Source of the DNA: Dyella jiangningensis
GTDB lineage: Bacteria; Pseudomonadota; Gammaproteobacteria; Xanthomonadales; Rhodanobacteraceae
Length of the DNA: 64,000 bases
Assembly: GCA_000632805.1 (NCBI GenBank)
Contig: CP007444.1
Location: 186,001-250,000, forward strand
Reading direction: 5' to 3'
Shown here: piece by piece, positions 33,758 through 42,981 of the stretch
Position numbering within the stretch: the first letter of the stretch is position 1
Layout of the letters: each line of letters starts with the position of its first letter
Made by a program: the position numbers and the translations under genes
Notes under the pieces: model-generated
Database searches by the model: none
What the model was told of the DNA's origin: nothing
Seen by the model: only the letters and a program-made list of their open reading frames with translations

Positions 33758-34803
33758 GCGCCCAGCCGCTCCATTCGATAGCTGCCATCTAGAACGCGGG
33801 ACACCCAATGGGCATTGTCGAGATACCAGTTGACTGTCTGTGAAATGCCGGTCTCGAATGTTTGAGAAGGGCGCCAACCAAGTTCGTTCTGCAGCTTTGA
33901 CGAATCGATTGCGTAGCGTCGATCGTGGCCGGGACGATCTTTGACAAAGGTAATGAGCGACTCGCGGCTGCGACCGTCGGCGAGCGGATGGCGCTCATCG
34001 AGCAGTGCACAAATTACCTTCACTACCGCGAGGTTTTCGCGCTCGGCGTTGCCACCCACGTTATAAGTTTCGCCGATCCGGCCTGCTTCCAGCACCCGTT
34101 GGATGGCGGAGCAGTGATCACCCACAAAAAGCCAGTCGCGAATGTTGCGGCCATCGCCGTAGATTGGAAGTGCCTCGCCTGCGCGGGCCTTCTGGATTAT
34201 CAGCGGGATCAACTTTTCGGGAAACTGGTAAGGCCCATAGTTGTTAGAGCAGTTCGTCGTCAGCGTAGGCAGGCCATAGGTGTGATGGAATGCGCGAACC
34301 AGATGGTCCGAAGCAGCCTTGGATGCCGAGTACGGCGAATTGGGCGCGTAGGGCGTCTCTTCTGTGAAGTATCCCTCGGCCCCGAGGGACCCATAGACTT
34401 CGTCGGTGGAGACGTGGAGGAAGCGAAAGCGTTCTTTTGCAGAGGACTCAAGCGTCAACCAATAGTCCCGGGCGCACTCGAGCAGGGCGAGTGTGCCGAC
34501 CACATTGGTCTCGACGAACACCGCCGGGCCATCGATGGAGCGATCGACATGCGATTCCGCAGCAAAATTGATGATGGCGTCAGGCTTGTGCTCGCTGAGT
34601 ATCTGCGCCACACAGGTGCGATCACCGATGCTGCCATGCACAAATACGTGGTTGGTGTTGTCCTTAACCCCGTCTAGGGTGTCGAGATTGCCTGCATAGG
34701 TCAGAAGATCAAGGTTGACAACCTTCAACCCGTCGTCCAACGCCTTCAGTACGAAATTGGCTCCAATAAAGCCCGCGCCGCCAGTCACCAGCAAAGTCGT
34801 CAT
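33754..34803 (-). CDS. rmlB: dTDP-glucose 4,6-dehydratase
   Basis: A 349-aa extended [16 protein letters not shown] (about 6-18) binds [15 protein letters not shown] (about 80-91) and [12 protein letters not shown] (about 162-173, catalytic Tyr and Lys) match RmlB. First gene of rmlBACD-manC, transcribed divergently from the metB-like gene across a 130-base intergenic region that must hold both promoters. dTDP-rhamnose made here is a probable O-antigen or rhamnan substrate. Confidence 0.95.
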   Translation of the reverse strand: MTTLLVTGGAGFIGANFVLKALDDGLKVVNLDLLTYAGNLDTLDGVKDNTNHVFVHGSIGDRTCVAQILSEHKPDAIINFAAESHVDRSIDGPAVFVETNVVGTLALLECARDYWLTLESSAKERFRFLHVSTDEVYGSLGAEGYFTEETPYAPNSPYSASKAASDHLVRAFHHTYGLPTLTTNCSNNYGPYQFPEKLIPLIIQKARAGEALPIYGDGRNIRDWLFVGDHCSAIQRVLEAGRIGETYNVGGNAERENLAVVKVICALLDERHPLADGRSRESLITFVKDRPGHDRRYAIDSSKLQNELGWRPSQTFETGISQTVNWYLDNAHWVSRVLDGSYRMERLGA

Positions 34804-34936
34804 AGGTATTAGGTGTCAAGAGGTTTTATGGAGCATTGTGCCATGAACTAGGGGGCTAAACCTGGTCATCGCTTCTGCGTGGGCGGGAACGTTAAGACAA
34901 GGATTCGGGCTCCCGGTATCATGGTTGGACTGCCCA

Positions 34937-36142
34937 ATGGACGCGCTTTTACCCATGAGCCCCAAGAAAATATCCAGTGCCAGAAAGCGATCTTCGCCGG
35001 AACTTGGCTTAGGAACTCGTGCCATTCACGCGGGACAGCAGCCGGACCCGAGCACCGGGGCTATCATGACCCCGATCTACGCCACTTCGACCTATGTTCA
35101 GGAAAGTCCGGGCAAGCACAAAGGTTACGAATACTCGCGGACCCAGAACCCCACGCGCATGGCGTATGAGCGCTGCGTCGCAGATCTGGAAAGCGGCGTG
35201 GCTGGTTTCGCGTTCGCGTCAGGGTTGGGTGCGGCGTCGACTGTGCTGGACATGCTTGACTCCGGCAGCCACGTCATTGCCATGGACGACCTGTATGGCG
35301 GCAGCTATCGCCTGTTCGAGCGCGTGCGGAGGCGTTCGGCAGGCCTAGGTTTCAGTTTTGTCGATCTGAACGACATGGCTGCCCTAAAGGCAGCGCTGAA
35401 GCCGAATACACGAATGATCTGGGCTGAAACGCCTACCAACCCGATGCTCAAACTGGTCGATCTAGCGAAGATCTCGCAGTTCGCCAAGAAGCACGGTTTG
35501 ATTCTAGTAGTGGACAACACCTTCTGCTCCCCTATGCTGCAGCGCCCGTTGGAATTTGGCGCGGACCTTGTGCTGCATTCGGCTACCAAGTATTTGAACG
35601 GCCACTCGGACATGGTCGGTGGCATTGTCGTCGCCGGCAATGCGGAGCTGGCTGAGCAGATGGCGTTCCTGCAGAATTCTGTTGGCGCCATTGCCGGACC
35701 GTTCGACTCCTTCCTCGCCATGCGTGGTCTGAAAACCCTGCACTTGCGCATGAAGGCGCATTGCGAAAGTGCGATAGAGTTGGCGAAATGGCTGGAAGGA
35801 CATCCTGCCATAGATCGCGTCATCTACCCGGGGCTGAAAAGCCATCCCCAGCATGGACTGGCACGCCGCCAGATGGATGGCTTCGGCGGAATCATCTCGG
35901 TCGAACTCAAGGGCGGCCTCAAGAGTGCGCGCCGCATGCTGGAGCGCTGCGAGCTGTTCGCGCTTGCCGAATCGCTGGGAGGGGTGGAAAGCCTGATCGA
36001 GCATCCCGCCATCATGACCCATGCGTCCGTTCCACCAGCCAACCGCAAGCGACTGGGTATCAGTGATGGACTTGTGCGCCTCTCCGTTGGCGTCGAGGAC
36101 GTGCGAGACCTGAAGAGTGAATTGGAGACCGCGCTTGTCTGA
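34937..36142 (+). CDS. metB: Cystathionine gamma-synthase/lyase family PLP enzyme
   Basis: About 401 aa from the ATG at 34937; the next ATG at 34955 is equally possible and no strong RBS decides. GLGTRAIHAGQQPDPSTGAI opens the fold, YEYSRTQNPTR and GFAFASGLGAAS follow, and the PLP lysine is in LHSATKYLNGHSD (about residue 215). PLP enzymes of this family make or cleave cystathionine. Its position beside an ABC-transporter O-antigen cluster, with etfA at the far end, matches the conserved flank of the Xanthomonas LPS locus. It is probably housekeeping, not part of glycan synthesis. Confidence 0.9.
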   Translation: MDALLPMSPKKISSARKRSSPELGLGTRAIHAGQQPDPSTGAIMTPIYATSTYVQESPGKHKGYEYSRTQNPTRMAYERCVADLESGVAGFAFASGLGAASTVLDMLDSGSHVIAMDDLYGGSYRLFERVRRRSAGLGFSFVDLNDMAALKAALKPNTRMIWAETPTNPMLKLVDLAKISQFAKKHGLILVVDNTFCSPMLQRPLEFGADLVLHSATKYLNGHSDMVGGIVVAGNAELAEQMAFLQNSVGAIAGPFDSFLAMRGLKTLHLRMKAHCESAIELAKWLEGHPAIDRVIYPGLKSHPQHGLARRQMDGFGGIISVELKGGLKSARRMLERCELFALAESLGGVESLIEHPAIMTHASVPPANRKRLGISDGLVRLSVGVEDVRDLKSELETALV

Positions 36143-36986
36143 CAACAGCATTAGCCGTAGGGGCGCTACGCGTGCGCGCCTCCATGTCTCGGCGTTCGAT
36201 GTGCTGAGGCCATTGTTCGAGCAGCGCTACCTACTCCAGCAGCTCGTACAGCGGGAGATCTACGGTAAGTATCGGCGGTCCAGGTATGGACTCATGTGGA
36301 TATTCATCCAGCCACTGTTGTTGCTGGCAGGTTATACGCTGGTGTTCGGCGTTTTCCTTAAGTCACGTTGGGGCGGCGCGGGCACCAGTTCCGAATTTGC
36401 ACTTGTGCTTTTCTCCGGTCTCATCTTCTACAACTTTTTTGGTGAAGTCATATCGAGGTCCGCTGGTCTGATACATAGCAACGCGTCCTTCGTGAAGAAG
36501 ATGGTTTTTCCGTTATACATCCTCAACTGGTCGGTGGCTGTCGCGGCTGCCGTCCATGCGGGCTTCAGTCTGTGCGTGTGGCTAGTCTTCAGCATGTTCA
36601 TTCATGGCAGTGTCCCGTTGACCATTTTCTGGTTGCCGGTGATCTTCTTGCCGTTCTTTCTGTTCTCTCTTGGGTGCAGCTGGCTTCTGTCCGCTTACAG
36701 TGTCTTCCATCCGGATACGGAGCACGTCGTGCCCGTATGTCTTCTGTTGTTGATGTTTCTGTCTCCGTTGTTCTATTCGGTGGAATCACTCCCGGAGAAA
36801 TACCGGTTCGTAATAGGACTCAACCCTCTGACCTACGTGTTCGAAGAAGCTCGTCGAGTGATGATTTCGGGCAATGCACCGGACTTCAGGGTGCTCGGCA
36901 TCGGTCTGGTCGTGGGTGTCGGCATTGCCTGGCTTGGTCTTGCGTCGTTCAAGGGTAATCAAGAGAATTTTGCCGATGCCGTCTGA
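36117..36986 (+). CDS. wzm: O-antigen ABC transporter permease
   Basis: A 289-aa permease of the ABC-2 polysaccharide export family. The N-terminal amphipathic FEQRYLLQQLVQREIYGKYR and RSRYGLMWIFIQPLLLLAGY are the family signature, with six transmembrane helices in total. It exports finished lipid-linked glycan to the periplasm together with the next gene. ATG at 36117 lies inside the end of metB; TTG at 36135 is an alternative closer to the stop. Its stop overlaps the ATPase gene by eleven bases. Confidence 0.92.
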   Translation: MNWRPRLSDNSISRRGATRARLHVSAFDVLRPLFEQRYLLQQLVQREIYGKYRRSRYGLMWIFIQPLLLLAGYTLVFGVFLKSRWGGAGTSSEFALVLFSGLIFYNFFGEVISRSAGLIHSNASFVKKMVFPLYILNWSVAVAAAVHAGFSLCVWLVFSMFIHGSVPLTIFWLPVIFLPFFLFSLGCSWLLSAYSVFHPDTEHVVPVCLLLLMFLSPLFYSVESLPEKYRFVIGLNPLTYVFEEARRVMISGNAPDFRVLGIGLVVGVGIAWLGLASFKGNQENFADAV

Positions 36987-38298
36987 GCCGATTATCCAGG
37001 TCCAGGGCCTGGGGAAACGATACGAGTTCGATCACAACCACCAGTGGTCGTTGTTTGGACGCAAGAGGCTCGGTGGTGGCGCGGGATACGAAGCGCTGCA
37101 CGACATCAATTTCGATGTTCAACCCGGCGAAGCCGTCGGCCTCATCGGCCGCAACGGCGCCGGCAAGAGTACGTTGCTCCAGATCCTGACCGGCACGCTT
37201 CGACCGAGTACCGGTGAAGTGGCTGTTCGTGGTCGCGTCTCGGCGTTGCTCGAGCTCGGTGCTGGATTCAATCCGGATTTTACAGGCAAGGAAAATATCT
37301 ACCTGACGGGTGCGGTTCTTGGCATGTCGAGTGCCGAGATTCAGGGCAAATATCAGGCGATCATCGACTTTGCCGACATTGGTGATTTCATCGATCAGCC
37401 GGTCAAGACGTACTCCAGCGGCATGCTCGTGCGCCTTGCGTTCGCACTTCAGGTGCACGTGGATCCGGATATCCTGATCGTCGACGAGGCTTTGAGCGTT
37501 GGAGATATCTTCTTCCAGCAGAAATGCATCAACAAGATCAGGGAGATCCTCGATCGCGGCGTGACACTCTTCTTCGTCTCGCATGGCCTCAACTCGGTCA
37601 AGAGCTTGTGTTCGCGGGCGATTTACCTGCAGAAGGGCCGGGTTGTCGCAGACGGGCCGGCTGAAGAAGTGTGTGATCTCTACCAGAACTCGCTGACCAG
37701 CCATTCCCGCCAGGACTGGGAGGAGGCGGTAGAGGCAACGCGACTGCACGGTGGCGATGCGGAGCTGCCTCTTTTCCAGGTCGGCGAGGAGTACGACCTG
37801 CGTGATGAGGGGTTTGAGCATCGATTGTCCCAGCGGTCAGGGAGTGCAGAGCTCGTCTTCACGGGTGTTCGCGTCTTTGATGAAAGCGGACACGCGGTGC
37901 TGGCGCTTGAGCAGAGTGGGCCTGCACGTATTCGGCTGCAGTTGGATGCGAAGTGCGACATCCCAGTTGGAGCGAGCCTGGGCGTACTGATTAGGGACGC
38001 CAATGGCGTCGACCTTATCGCGTTCAATTCCAACTTCTACAAGCAGTGCCTGCCCGCGCTGAAGAAGGGACAACGGTACATCTGGGAGATCGATGCGCAT
38101 CTTCCGCTGGCGCGTGGGTATTACTCGATTCATTGCGGTGTCAAACCGAACGCCGAAAGCGGATATTTTTACGACCGTTGTTTCAATGCGGCTGTACTCG
38201 AAATCAAGGGCAATCCCGTCAGTTGGGGTGATTACGGCGGACGCCTGATCCAAGTGCCCCTTTCCACCCGGATGCTGCATGTAGAGGGGAGCGCTTGA
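36976..38298 (+). CDS. wzt: O-antigen ABC transporter ATPase with C-terminal sugar-binding domain
   Basis: 440 aa from MPSEPIIQVQGLGKRYEFDH; upstream frame is overlap with wzm. Walker A is GLIGRNGAGKSTLLQ (about 55-69), LLELGAGFNPDFTGKEN is the polysaccharide-transporter variant of the helical region, the signature motif YSSGMLVRLAFAL is around 153-165 and Walker B ILIVDEALSVGD around 173-184. Residues about 270-440 form a beta-rich Wzt C-terminal domain, which in E. coli O9a recognises the modified non-reducing end. So a terminal-modification signal is likely used here. The stop overlaps the next start. Confidence 0.93.
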   Translation: MPSEPIIQVQGLGKRYEFDHNHQWSLFGRKRLGGGAGYEALHDINFDVQPGEAVGLIGRNGAGKSTLLQILTGTLRPSTGEVAVRGRVSALLELGAGFNPDFTGKENIYLTGAVLGMSSAEIQGKYQAIIDFADIGDFIDQPVKTYSSGMLVRLAFALQVHVDPDILIVDEALSVGDIFFQQKCINKIREILDRGVTLFFVSHGLNSVKSLCSRAIYLQKGRVVADGPAEEVCDLYQNSLTSHSRQDWEEAVEATRLHGGDAELPLFQVGEEYDLRDEGFEHRLSQRSGSAELVFTGVRVFDESGHAVLALEQSGPARIRLQLDAKCDIPVGASLGVLIRDANGVDLIAFNSNFYKQCLPALKKGQRYIWEIDAHLPLARGYYSIHCGVKPNAESGYFYDRCFNAAVLEIKGNPVSWGDYGGRLIQVPLSTRMLHVEGSA

Positions 38299-40139
38299 TG
38301 TTCGTGTCCTTCTTGCTACCAGTTGTCGACAGAGGAGCTGGCCCCCTTTACCACTGGGTTATGCTGGCACAGATGGCCCGTTTCCCCCCCGGGGACATCG
38401 TCTTTTTGGCGGACGAAGCCTATTTCGACGAAAGTGCCGTACCTTTTGGACAGAACCTGAGCGTTGGAGGGGTGTCCTTTGTGTGCCCGGATAAGGACAC
38501 ATTTGACCGGCACAACAAGATAACGTTGTCGAGCGCTTCGCTTGCTCCAATATACGAGCGCTTTGGGAATCACCTGGAGGTTTTCCGTGAAGTGCTCACC
38601 CATTCGGTTCCTAGTCTCGTGCGAGAGATCCAAGGGGCGCTAAGCGACATCGATATTAAATGTATCGAGGCATTCCTAACTTGGTGCAACGTCCCGTCCT
38701 TGAGCGAAGTCGCCCGGGAGCTTGAAGTTTCTATCATCCACAACGAAATCGGCCCACTACGCGGGGGACTGTATGTGGACACCGCTTATTTTGATTTCCT
38801 GGGCGTCAACGGACATACAGCGACTGCTCGTTGGGAAAGCACCGAGGAGCTGGCCGCTGAGGTTGCCGGAGTGGAGTTGTTGTCATCAGAGCAACTTCGC
38901 GGATTGCTCGTAGCGAACCGGGCGAGGGTTGAGTCGGTGGCCAGCGTTGAGCCAGCCCAACGGTATAAGCTGGGTGTCGCTCTTCAGGTGCAGGACGACT
39001 CCAATGCCATTGCATTTGGCCATGGCTGGACCGATCTGAAACTCCTTTACGAGGCAATCAGCCATTATCCGCCCGAGGATGTACTGGTCCGTTCGCATCC
39101 TTTGGCCCGATTGATCTATCGGGGCGGCTTGGGAATCGCCGATGATTCGCCGGATAGTCTCGAATTCCTCAACCGCGTAGATCGAGTGCTGTCGGTCAAC
39201 TCCAGTCTGTTGGCGGAAGCGGCATTGTGGGAAGTTCCGTTTCAGGCTAAGGGCGACTGTCCTTTCAGTTGCCTTGCTGAGGATGCCCCAGGTGGAAGAG
39301 CCCTCGGCGAAGATCGTTGTGTTTGGCTGAACGCATTCTTTCTCGGCTATCTCATACCCGCCAAACTCTTATTCGACCCCGAGTACTACCGGTGGCGCTT
39401 GGCCGAAAGTCGTTCGCTTGGCCAAAGAATTCAGAGGCATATCTCGGCGTATCGTGAGACTCAATTAGCGTTCCCGGCGCTTAAACTCCACGGTGGCGCC
39501 CCGGCGGCCACGGAAATTACGAGATTTTCAGCCAGTTGGACCCAGGAATTCAGCCTGGAAAAGCGGCTGAAAATTGCGACCGATACGATCGAGCACCTCG
39601 CAAAAGAGATCAAGGCCCGTGATGAACAGATAAGCCGAGCCCGTAATTGGCAGACGGAGGCCGAACGAGTTTGGGAAGCTCACGAGTGGTTCCGGATGCG
39701 AACCGAAGCTCTCGATAGGGAGCACACGGAGTGGCGTACAACCCTTGACGATCTTTCGAGGGCTGTAGCCGGTCCCAGTGCCCCGGTCGACGACGGAGGA
39801 ATAAAAAGTACGGTTGCCTCACGTGTCAAGCATTTGTATGAACTTCGCCATGCTTATGAGCTAGGATTGACTTTCCAACAGCAGTTGGAAGGGGAGCTTG
39901 CCAAGGAAAAAGAGACTGTTGCCAACCTCCAAGACGAGTTGAGGTTGAATGAGGAGCGGCATCATTGTGCGTCGGAGGCCTTGAGGCGTGAGAGGGACGA
40001 GTTGATCGCTCGGATGGAAATGGAGTCTCAACTCCTGCTTCGACAGTTAGAGGCCACCACTGCGCGGCTTGAGAGGCTTTATGCCAGTAGACTCTCTCTG
40101 AAAGAGCGAATTACTGGCCGTATCCGCAATACGCCCTAG
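38298..40139 (+). CDS. Capsule-type (GT-B) glycosyltransferase with long C-terminal coiled coil
   Basis: 613 aa. The first about 390 residues look like a KpsC/KpsS-type, Kdo-transferase-like GT-B fold: YHWVMLAQMARFPPGD, FGHGWTDLKLLYEA, VLVRSHPLARLIYRGG (about 266-281) and DRVLSVNSSLLAEAALWEVP (about 297-316), the usual sugar-nucleotide-binding end. Residues about 415-605 are heptad-rich and charged (LAKEIKARDEQISRARNW; LEGELAKEKETVANLQDEL), a long coiled coil. It is placed directly after wzm-wzt. In E. coli O9a the coiled coil of WbdD sets chain length; a similar ruler role is an inference. The start overlaps wzt. Confidence 0.7.
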   Translation: MFVSFLLPVVDRGAGPLYHWVMLAQMARFPPGDIVFLADEAYFDESAVPFGQNLSVGGVSFVCPDKDTFDRHNKITLSSASLAPIYERFGNHLEVFREVLTHSVPSLVREIQGALSDIDIKCIEAFLTWCNVPSLSEVARELEVSIIHNEIGPLRGGLYVDTAYFDFLGVNGHTATARWESTEELAAEVAGVELLSSEQLRGLLVANRARVESVASVEPAQRYKLGVALQVQDDSNAIAFGHGWTDLKLLYEAISHYPPEDVLVRSHPLARLIYRGGLGIADDSPDSLEFLNRVDRVLSVNSSLLAEAALWEVPFQAKGDCPFSCLAEDAPGGRALGEDRCVWLNAFFLGYLIPAKLLFDPEYYRWRLAESRSLGQRIQRHISAYRETQLAFPALKLHGGAPAATEITRFSASWTQEFSLEKRLKIATDTIEHLAKEIKARDEQISRARNWQTEAERVWEAHEWFRMRTEALDREHTEWRTTLDDLSRAVAGPSAPVDDGGIKSTVASRVKHLYELRHAYELGLTFQQQLEGELAKEKETVANLQDELRLNEERHHCASEALRRERDELIARMEMESQLLLRQLEATTARLERLYASRLSLKERITGRIRNTP

Positions 40140-40168
40140 GGCATCAGTTTTATCGAAGGACTTCTGTC

Positions 40169-40900
40169 ATGGCAGACAAGCCAGACGTAAGCGCTGTTAT
40201 CACCTTTCATGGAGAGGGGGTGTTGGCGCACACAACGCTGTATTCCATCGAACGCTGTCGATCAATCGCTGAGCAGAGCGGTCTGTCGATCGAGTTCGTG
40301 ATTACGCTCGACAACGCGGATGCCGAAACTCGGCGAATCGTTCTCGAGCATCCCGTGCTTCGCGATCGCGATCAGGTGCATGAGGTCTCCTACCGGGATC
40401 TTTCCACTTGCAGAAATCATGCAGTTGCCCATTCACGCGGCGAGTTCATCGGCACGTTCGATGGCGACGACTATTTTTCGGGAAATTGGATCGAGCGCTG
40501 TGTTCATCTCATCCGGCGGGAAGGTGAGAAGAACATTTTCCATCCTGAAATGATGGTGGCCTTTGGTGCATGGAATGCCTTTTGGTGGCAGGTCGACCAG
40601 TTGGAAGACTTTTACAAGCCTGGGGCATTGCTCACGACGAATTATTGGAATGCATGTGCATTCGCGGCTCGCTCGGTTTTTGAAGAATGTCCATATCACG
40701 TATCTAGAGTGGGCGAGGCCGGGTTCGGTTTTGAAGACTGGCATTGGAATTGCGAAACCATCGCCCATGGTTTCGTGCATCGACTGGCAAGAGGAACCGC
40801 GCGCTTTGAACGAAGAAAAGCTGGTGGATCTCTGAATGTCGCTCATCAACAGGCTGGGGCGGTGATCCGGCCCTCCTCTTTTTTTGAGTCTGCTCTTTAA
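40169..40900 (+). CDS. Family 2 glycosyltransferase (GT-A)
   Basis: A 243-aa single-domain GT2 protein: VSAVITFHGEGVLAHTTLYS at the start, CRNHAVAHSRGEFIGTFDGD with the DxD-like metal motif FDGDDYF (about 92-98), and the acceptor-side GFGFEDWHWNCE (about 190-201), whose ED is the likely catalytic base. It should add one sugar to the growing O-chain on the cytosolic side. No membrane helix. The 29-base gap before it and its position between two transferases make it part of the wzm operon. Confidence 0.85.
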   Translation: MADKPDVSAVITFHGEGVLAHTTLYSIERCRSIAEQSGLSIEFVITLDNADAETRRIVLEHPVLRDRDQVHEVSYRDLSTCRNHAVAHSRGEFIGTFDGDDYFSGNWIERCVHLIRREGEKNIFHPEMMVAFGAWNAFWWQVDQLEDFYKPGALLTTNYWNACAFAARSVFEECPYHVSRVGEAGFGFEDWHWNCETIAHGFVHRLARGTARFERRKAGGSLNVAHQQAGAVIRPSSFFESAL

Positions 40901-42403
40901 ATGTACACGGTGTTTCGTTCTCTCTATCGAGGCCTCGATCGCCTTGTGTTTCATAACCTGCCGCTGCGGGCCCAAGTGGCACTCAAAAGCGCGGTTTTGC
41001 GCATGTCGCGCACGATGTACCCGACGCGGATCCATGCTCGGAACGCCTCGCAGCTTTTGCGTGCGCCTGCCGGCAGCAATTCCGGCTGGTCCTGGCGACC
41101 GCCAGCGCTGCCGGAGTGGGTGAAAGATGAAATGGAGGCGCTTTCCGCCATCGATCCTGACATCCACCCTAAAAGCGACCTCATGCAGACGGTCGAGTTC
41201 TATTCTGCGCCTTGGACGTTCGACGTCCCCGGCCGGGCCTATGCCAAGCTTTGGCATGCGCTTGGTGGCCGGAAGTTCGATTGTGTCATTTTCGTGCCCT
41301 GGCTCAAGACCGGCGGCGCTGATCTGGGTGCTATCCGCACCGCTAATGCGCTGGCATCCGATTTTGGCGCTCGTGTACTCGTCGTGGCGACGGAAGACGC
41401 TGATTCTCCCTGGGCGGGCCGGCTTTCTTCTGACATTACGTTCTTGGAAGTCGGTGCGACACTTCGCGACGTGGATCCCATCCATCGGGTCGACGTGATC
41501 GTTCGAGTGCTGCTGCAGCTTGCCCCGTCTGTTGTGCATGTCATGAATTCTTTGCTTGCATGGGAGGCCGTCGCGCGCAATGGGCTGGCGCTGCGTCAGA
41601 CGATGAGGTTGTACGCCTCGCTGTATTGCGACGATTTCAATGTGCTTGGCTTGCCTGTCGGCTATGCGCGCGCCTATCTGCCCAGGTGCTATCCCTATCT
41701 AGAAGCCGTAGTTACCGACAACACACGCAATCCCCGCCAATGGGTCAAGCAACTCGGCGTTCCGGAGAATCTTTTCAAGGTTGTTCCATTTCCCGGGCCA
41801 CACACTGCCGGAGTCGTGCCGACCTCACCAGGGCGTGCTGTCCTATGGGCGGGGCGCCTGGACCGGCAGAAGCGTCCGGAACTTCTGGCCGCCATCGCGG
41901 CAGCCCTTCCGGACGTCCGGTTTGACGTCTATGGCTCCGCGGTCATGGGTGAGGGGAATGAGAGCAGCCAACTTAGGTCCCTGCCGAATGTGGTGTTGCA
42001 TGGCACATTCGATAGCTTCCGCGCGATCGTGAAGAGCGATCACTCTGCATTTGTCTACACGACCGCCTGGGATGGTCTTCCACTGGTCCTTCTCGATGCC
42101 GCCAGCGTCGGACTACCCATCGTCGCGCCGGATATCGGTGGTGTCGGTGACTTCATCCGCAAGGAAGATCTGCTCGGCGCGACGGCCGGCGTTCCCGAGT
42201 ATGTAAAGGATATCGAATCCTTGTTGGCCCGCTCGGCCACAAGACAGGAGCGTGTCGCACGTCAGTTCGAAAGCTTACGCACGTCGCGAGGCGTGGATGT
42301 GTTCCTGGATGCTCTCGGCAAGCTGGAGGGCTATGCACGCATGCGCGAACTGCATATCACCGAGGCGCAGGTCTTAACGAATAACGAAAGAGGTGGTGTG
42401 TAA
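40901..42403 (+). CDS. Family 4 (GT-B) glycosyltransferase
   Basis: 500 aa. An N-terminal about 90-residue extension is basic and predicted soluble. The GT-B fold then starts (CVIFVPWLKTGGADLGAIRT), and the donor domain contains VLWAGRLDRQKRPELLAAIA (about 305-324), FDVYGSAVMGEG and AWDGLPLVLLDAASVGLPIV (about 385-404), the EX7E-like region of GT4. It probably adds another sugar of the repeat. Starts immediately after the GT2 stop; its own stop overlaps the next ATG. Confidence 0.87.
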   Translation: MYTVFRSLYRGLDRLVFHNLPLRAQVALKSAVLRMSRTMYPTRIHARNASQLLRAPAGSNSGWSWRPPALPEWVKDEMEALSAIDPDIHPKSDLMQTVEFYSAPWTFDVPGRAYAKLWHALGGRKFDCVIFVPWLKTGGADLGAIRTANALASDFGARVLVVATEDADSPWAGRLSSDITFLEVGATLRDVDPIHRVDVIVRVLLQLAPSVVHVMNSLLAWEAVARNGLALRQTMRLYASLYCDDFNVLGLPVGYARAYLPRCYPYLEAVVTDNTRNPRQWVKQLGVPENLFKVVPFPGPHTAGVVPTSPGRAVLWAGRLDRQKRPELLAAIAAALPDVRFDVYGSAVMGEGNESSQLRSLPNVVLHGTFDSFRAIVKSDHSAFVYTTAWDGLPLVLLDAASVGLPIVAPDIGGVGDFIRKEDLLGATAGVPEYVKDIESLLARSATRQERVARQFESLRTSRGVDVFLDALGKLEGYARMRELHITEAQVLTNNERGGV

Positions 42404-42981
42404 TGAAAGGGCTCAGCAGGATTCTCGTAATCGTCGCTGTGCTCTGCGCACTCGGGTACGCTTTTCATCGCTTCCAGTCATGCCAGATCGTGGGTGCGAA
42501 CCCAGACAAGCAAGCGGCGGCGTCAATTCCTGCGCCCGTACAGCCGACGCAGACTATGGCGACCGTGTTATCGGCTGACCCGTTGCTGGTCTATCCCAGT
42601 CACGCAGCGCTGGTGTCGATGAAGCTTGGCTACGAAGTTGCGCACACCAATTCCGATGGCAGCATCATGGCTCTCCCGTTGCCTCCGGGATTGGCATTCC
42701 AGACGACCATCATGCTTTCTCCGGCGGGGCACCATCATCTGTCGGTAACTATTCCCAACGAGAAGTGCGCTTCGGGCATCGAAGTGAATGCGTATCGGTT
42801 GGATCAGGAGTCCCCGGTATACAGCGGCAATATCGCGCCGGTATCGAAGAGGGCGCCACTAATGATGGATCTTGAGACATCTAAGGTGAGCGATCCCTTC
42901 ATCGTGACCGTCAAGCTGGCGCAGGGAGCGCAGAACAACTGGTTCTGCAATGTGACGTTGTCTTGGGATAGCACCGAGTGA
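42403..42981 (+). CDS. Membrane-anchored periplasmic protein, unknown
   Basis: 192 aa with one N-terminal helix (LVIVAVLCALGYAFHRF), then a Pro/Ala-rich linker and a beta-rich domain (PLLVYPSHAALVSMKLGYEV; FQTTIMLSPAGHHHLSVTIP; NNWFCNVTLSW). It is anchored in the inner membrane with the domain in the periplasm. Overlaps the preceding gene by one base and the acyltransferase by four, so it is in the glycan operon; a helper of acylation or assembly is a guess. No family recognised. Confidence 0.6.
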   Translation: MKGLSRILVIVAVLCALGYAFHRFQSCQIVGANPDKQAAASIPAPVQPTQTMATVLSADPLLVYPSHAALVSMKLGYEVAHTNSDGSIMALPLPPGLAFQTTIMLSPAGHHHLSVTIPNEKCASGIEVNAYRLDQESPVYSGNIAPVSKRAPLMMDLETSKVSDPFIVTVKLAQGAQNNWFCNVTLSWDSTE

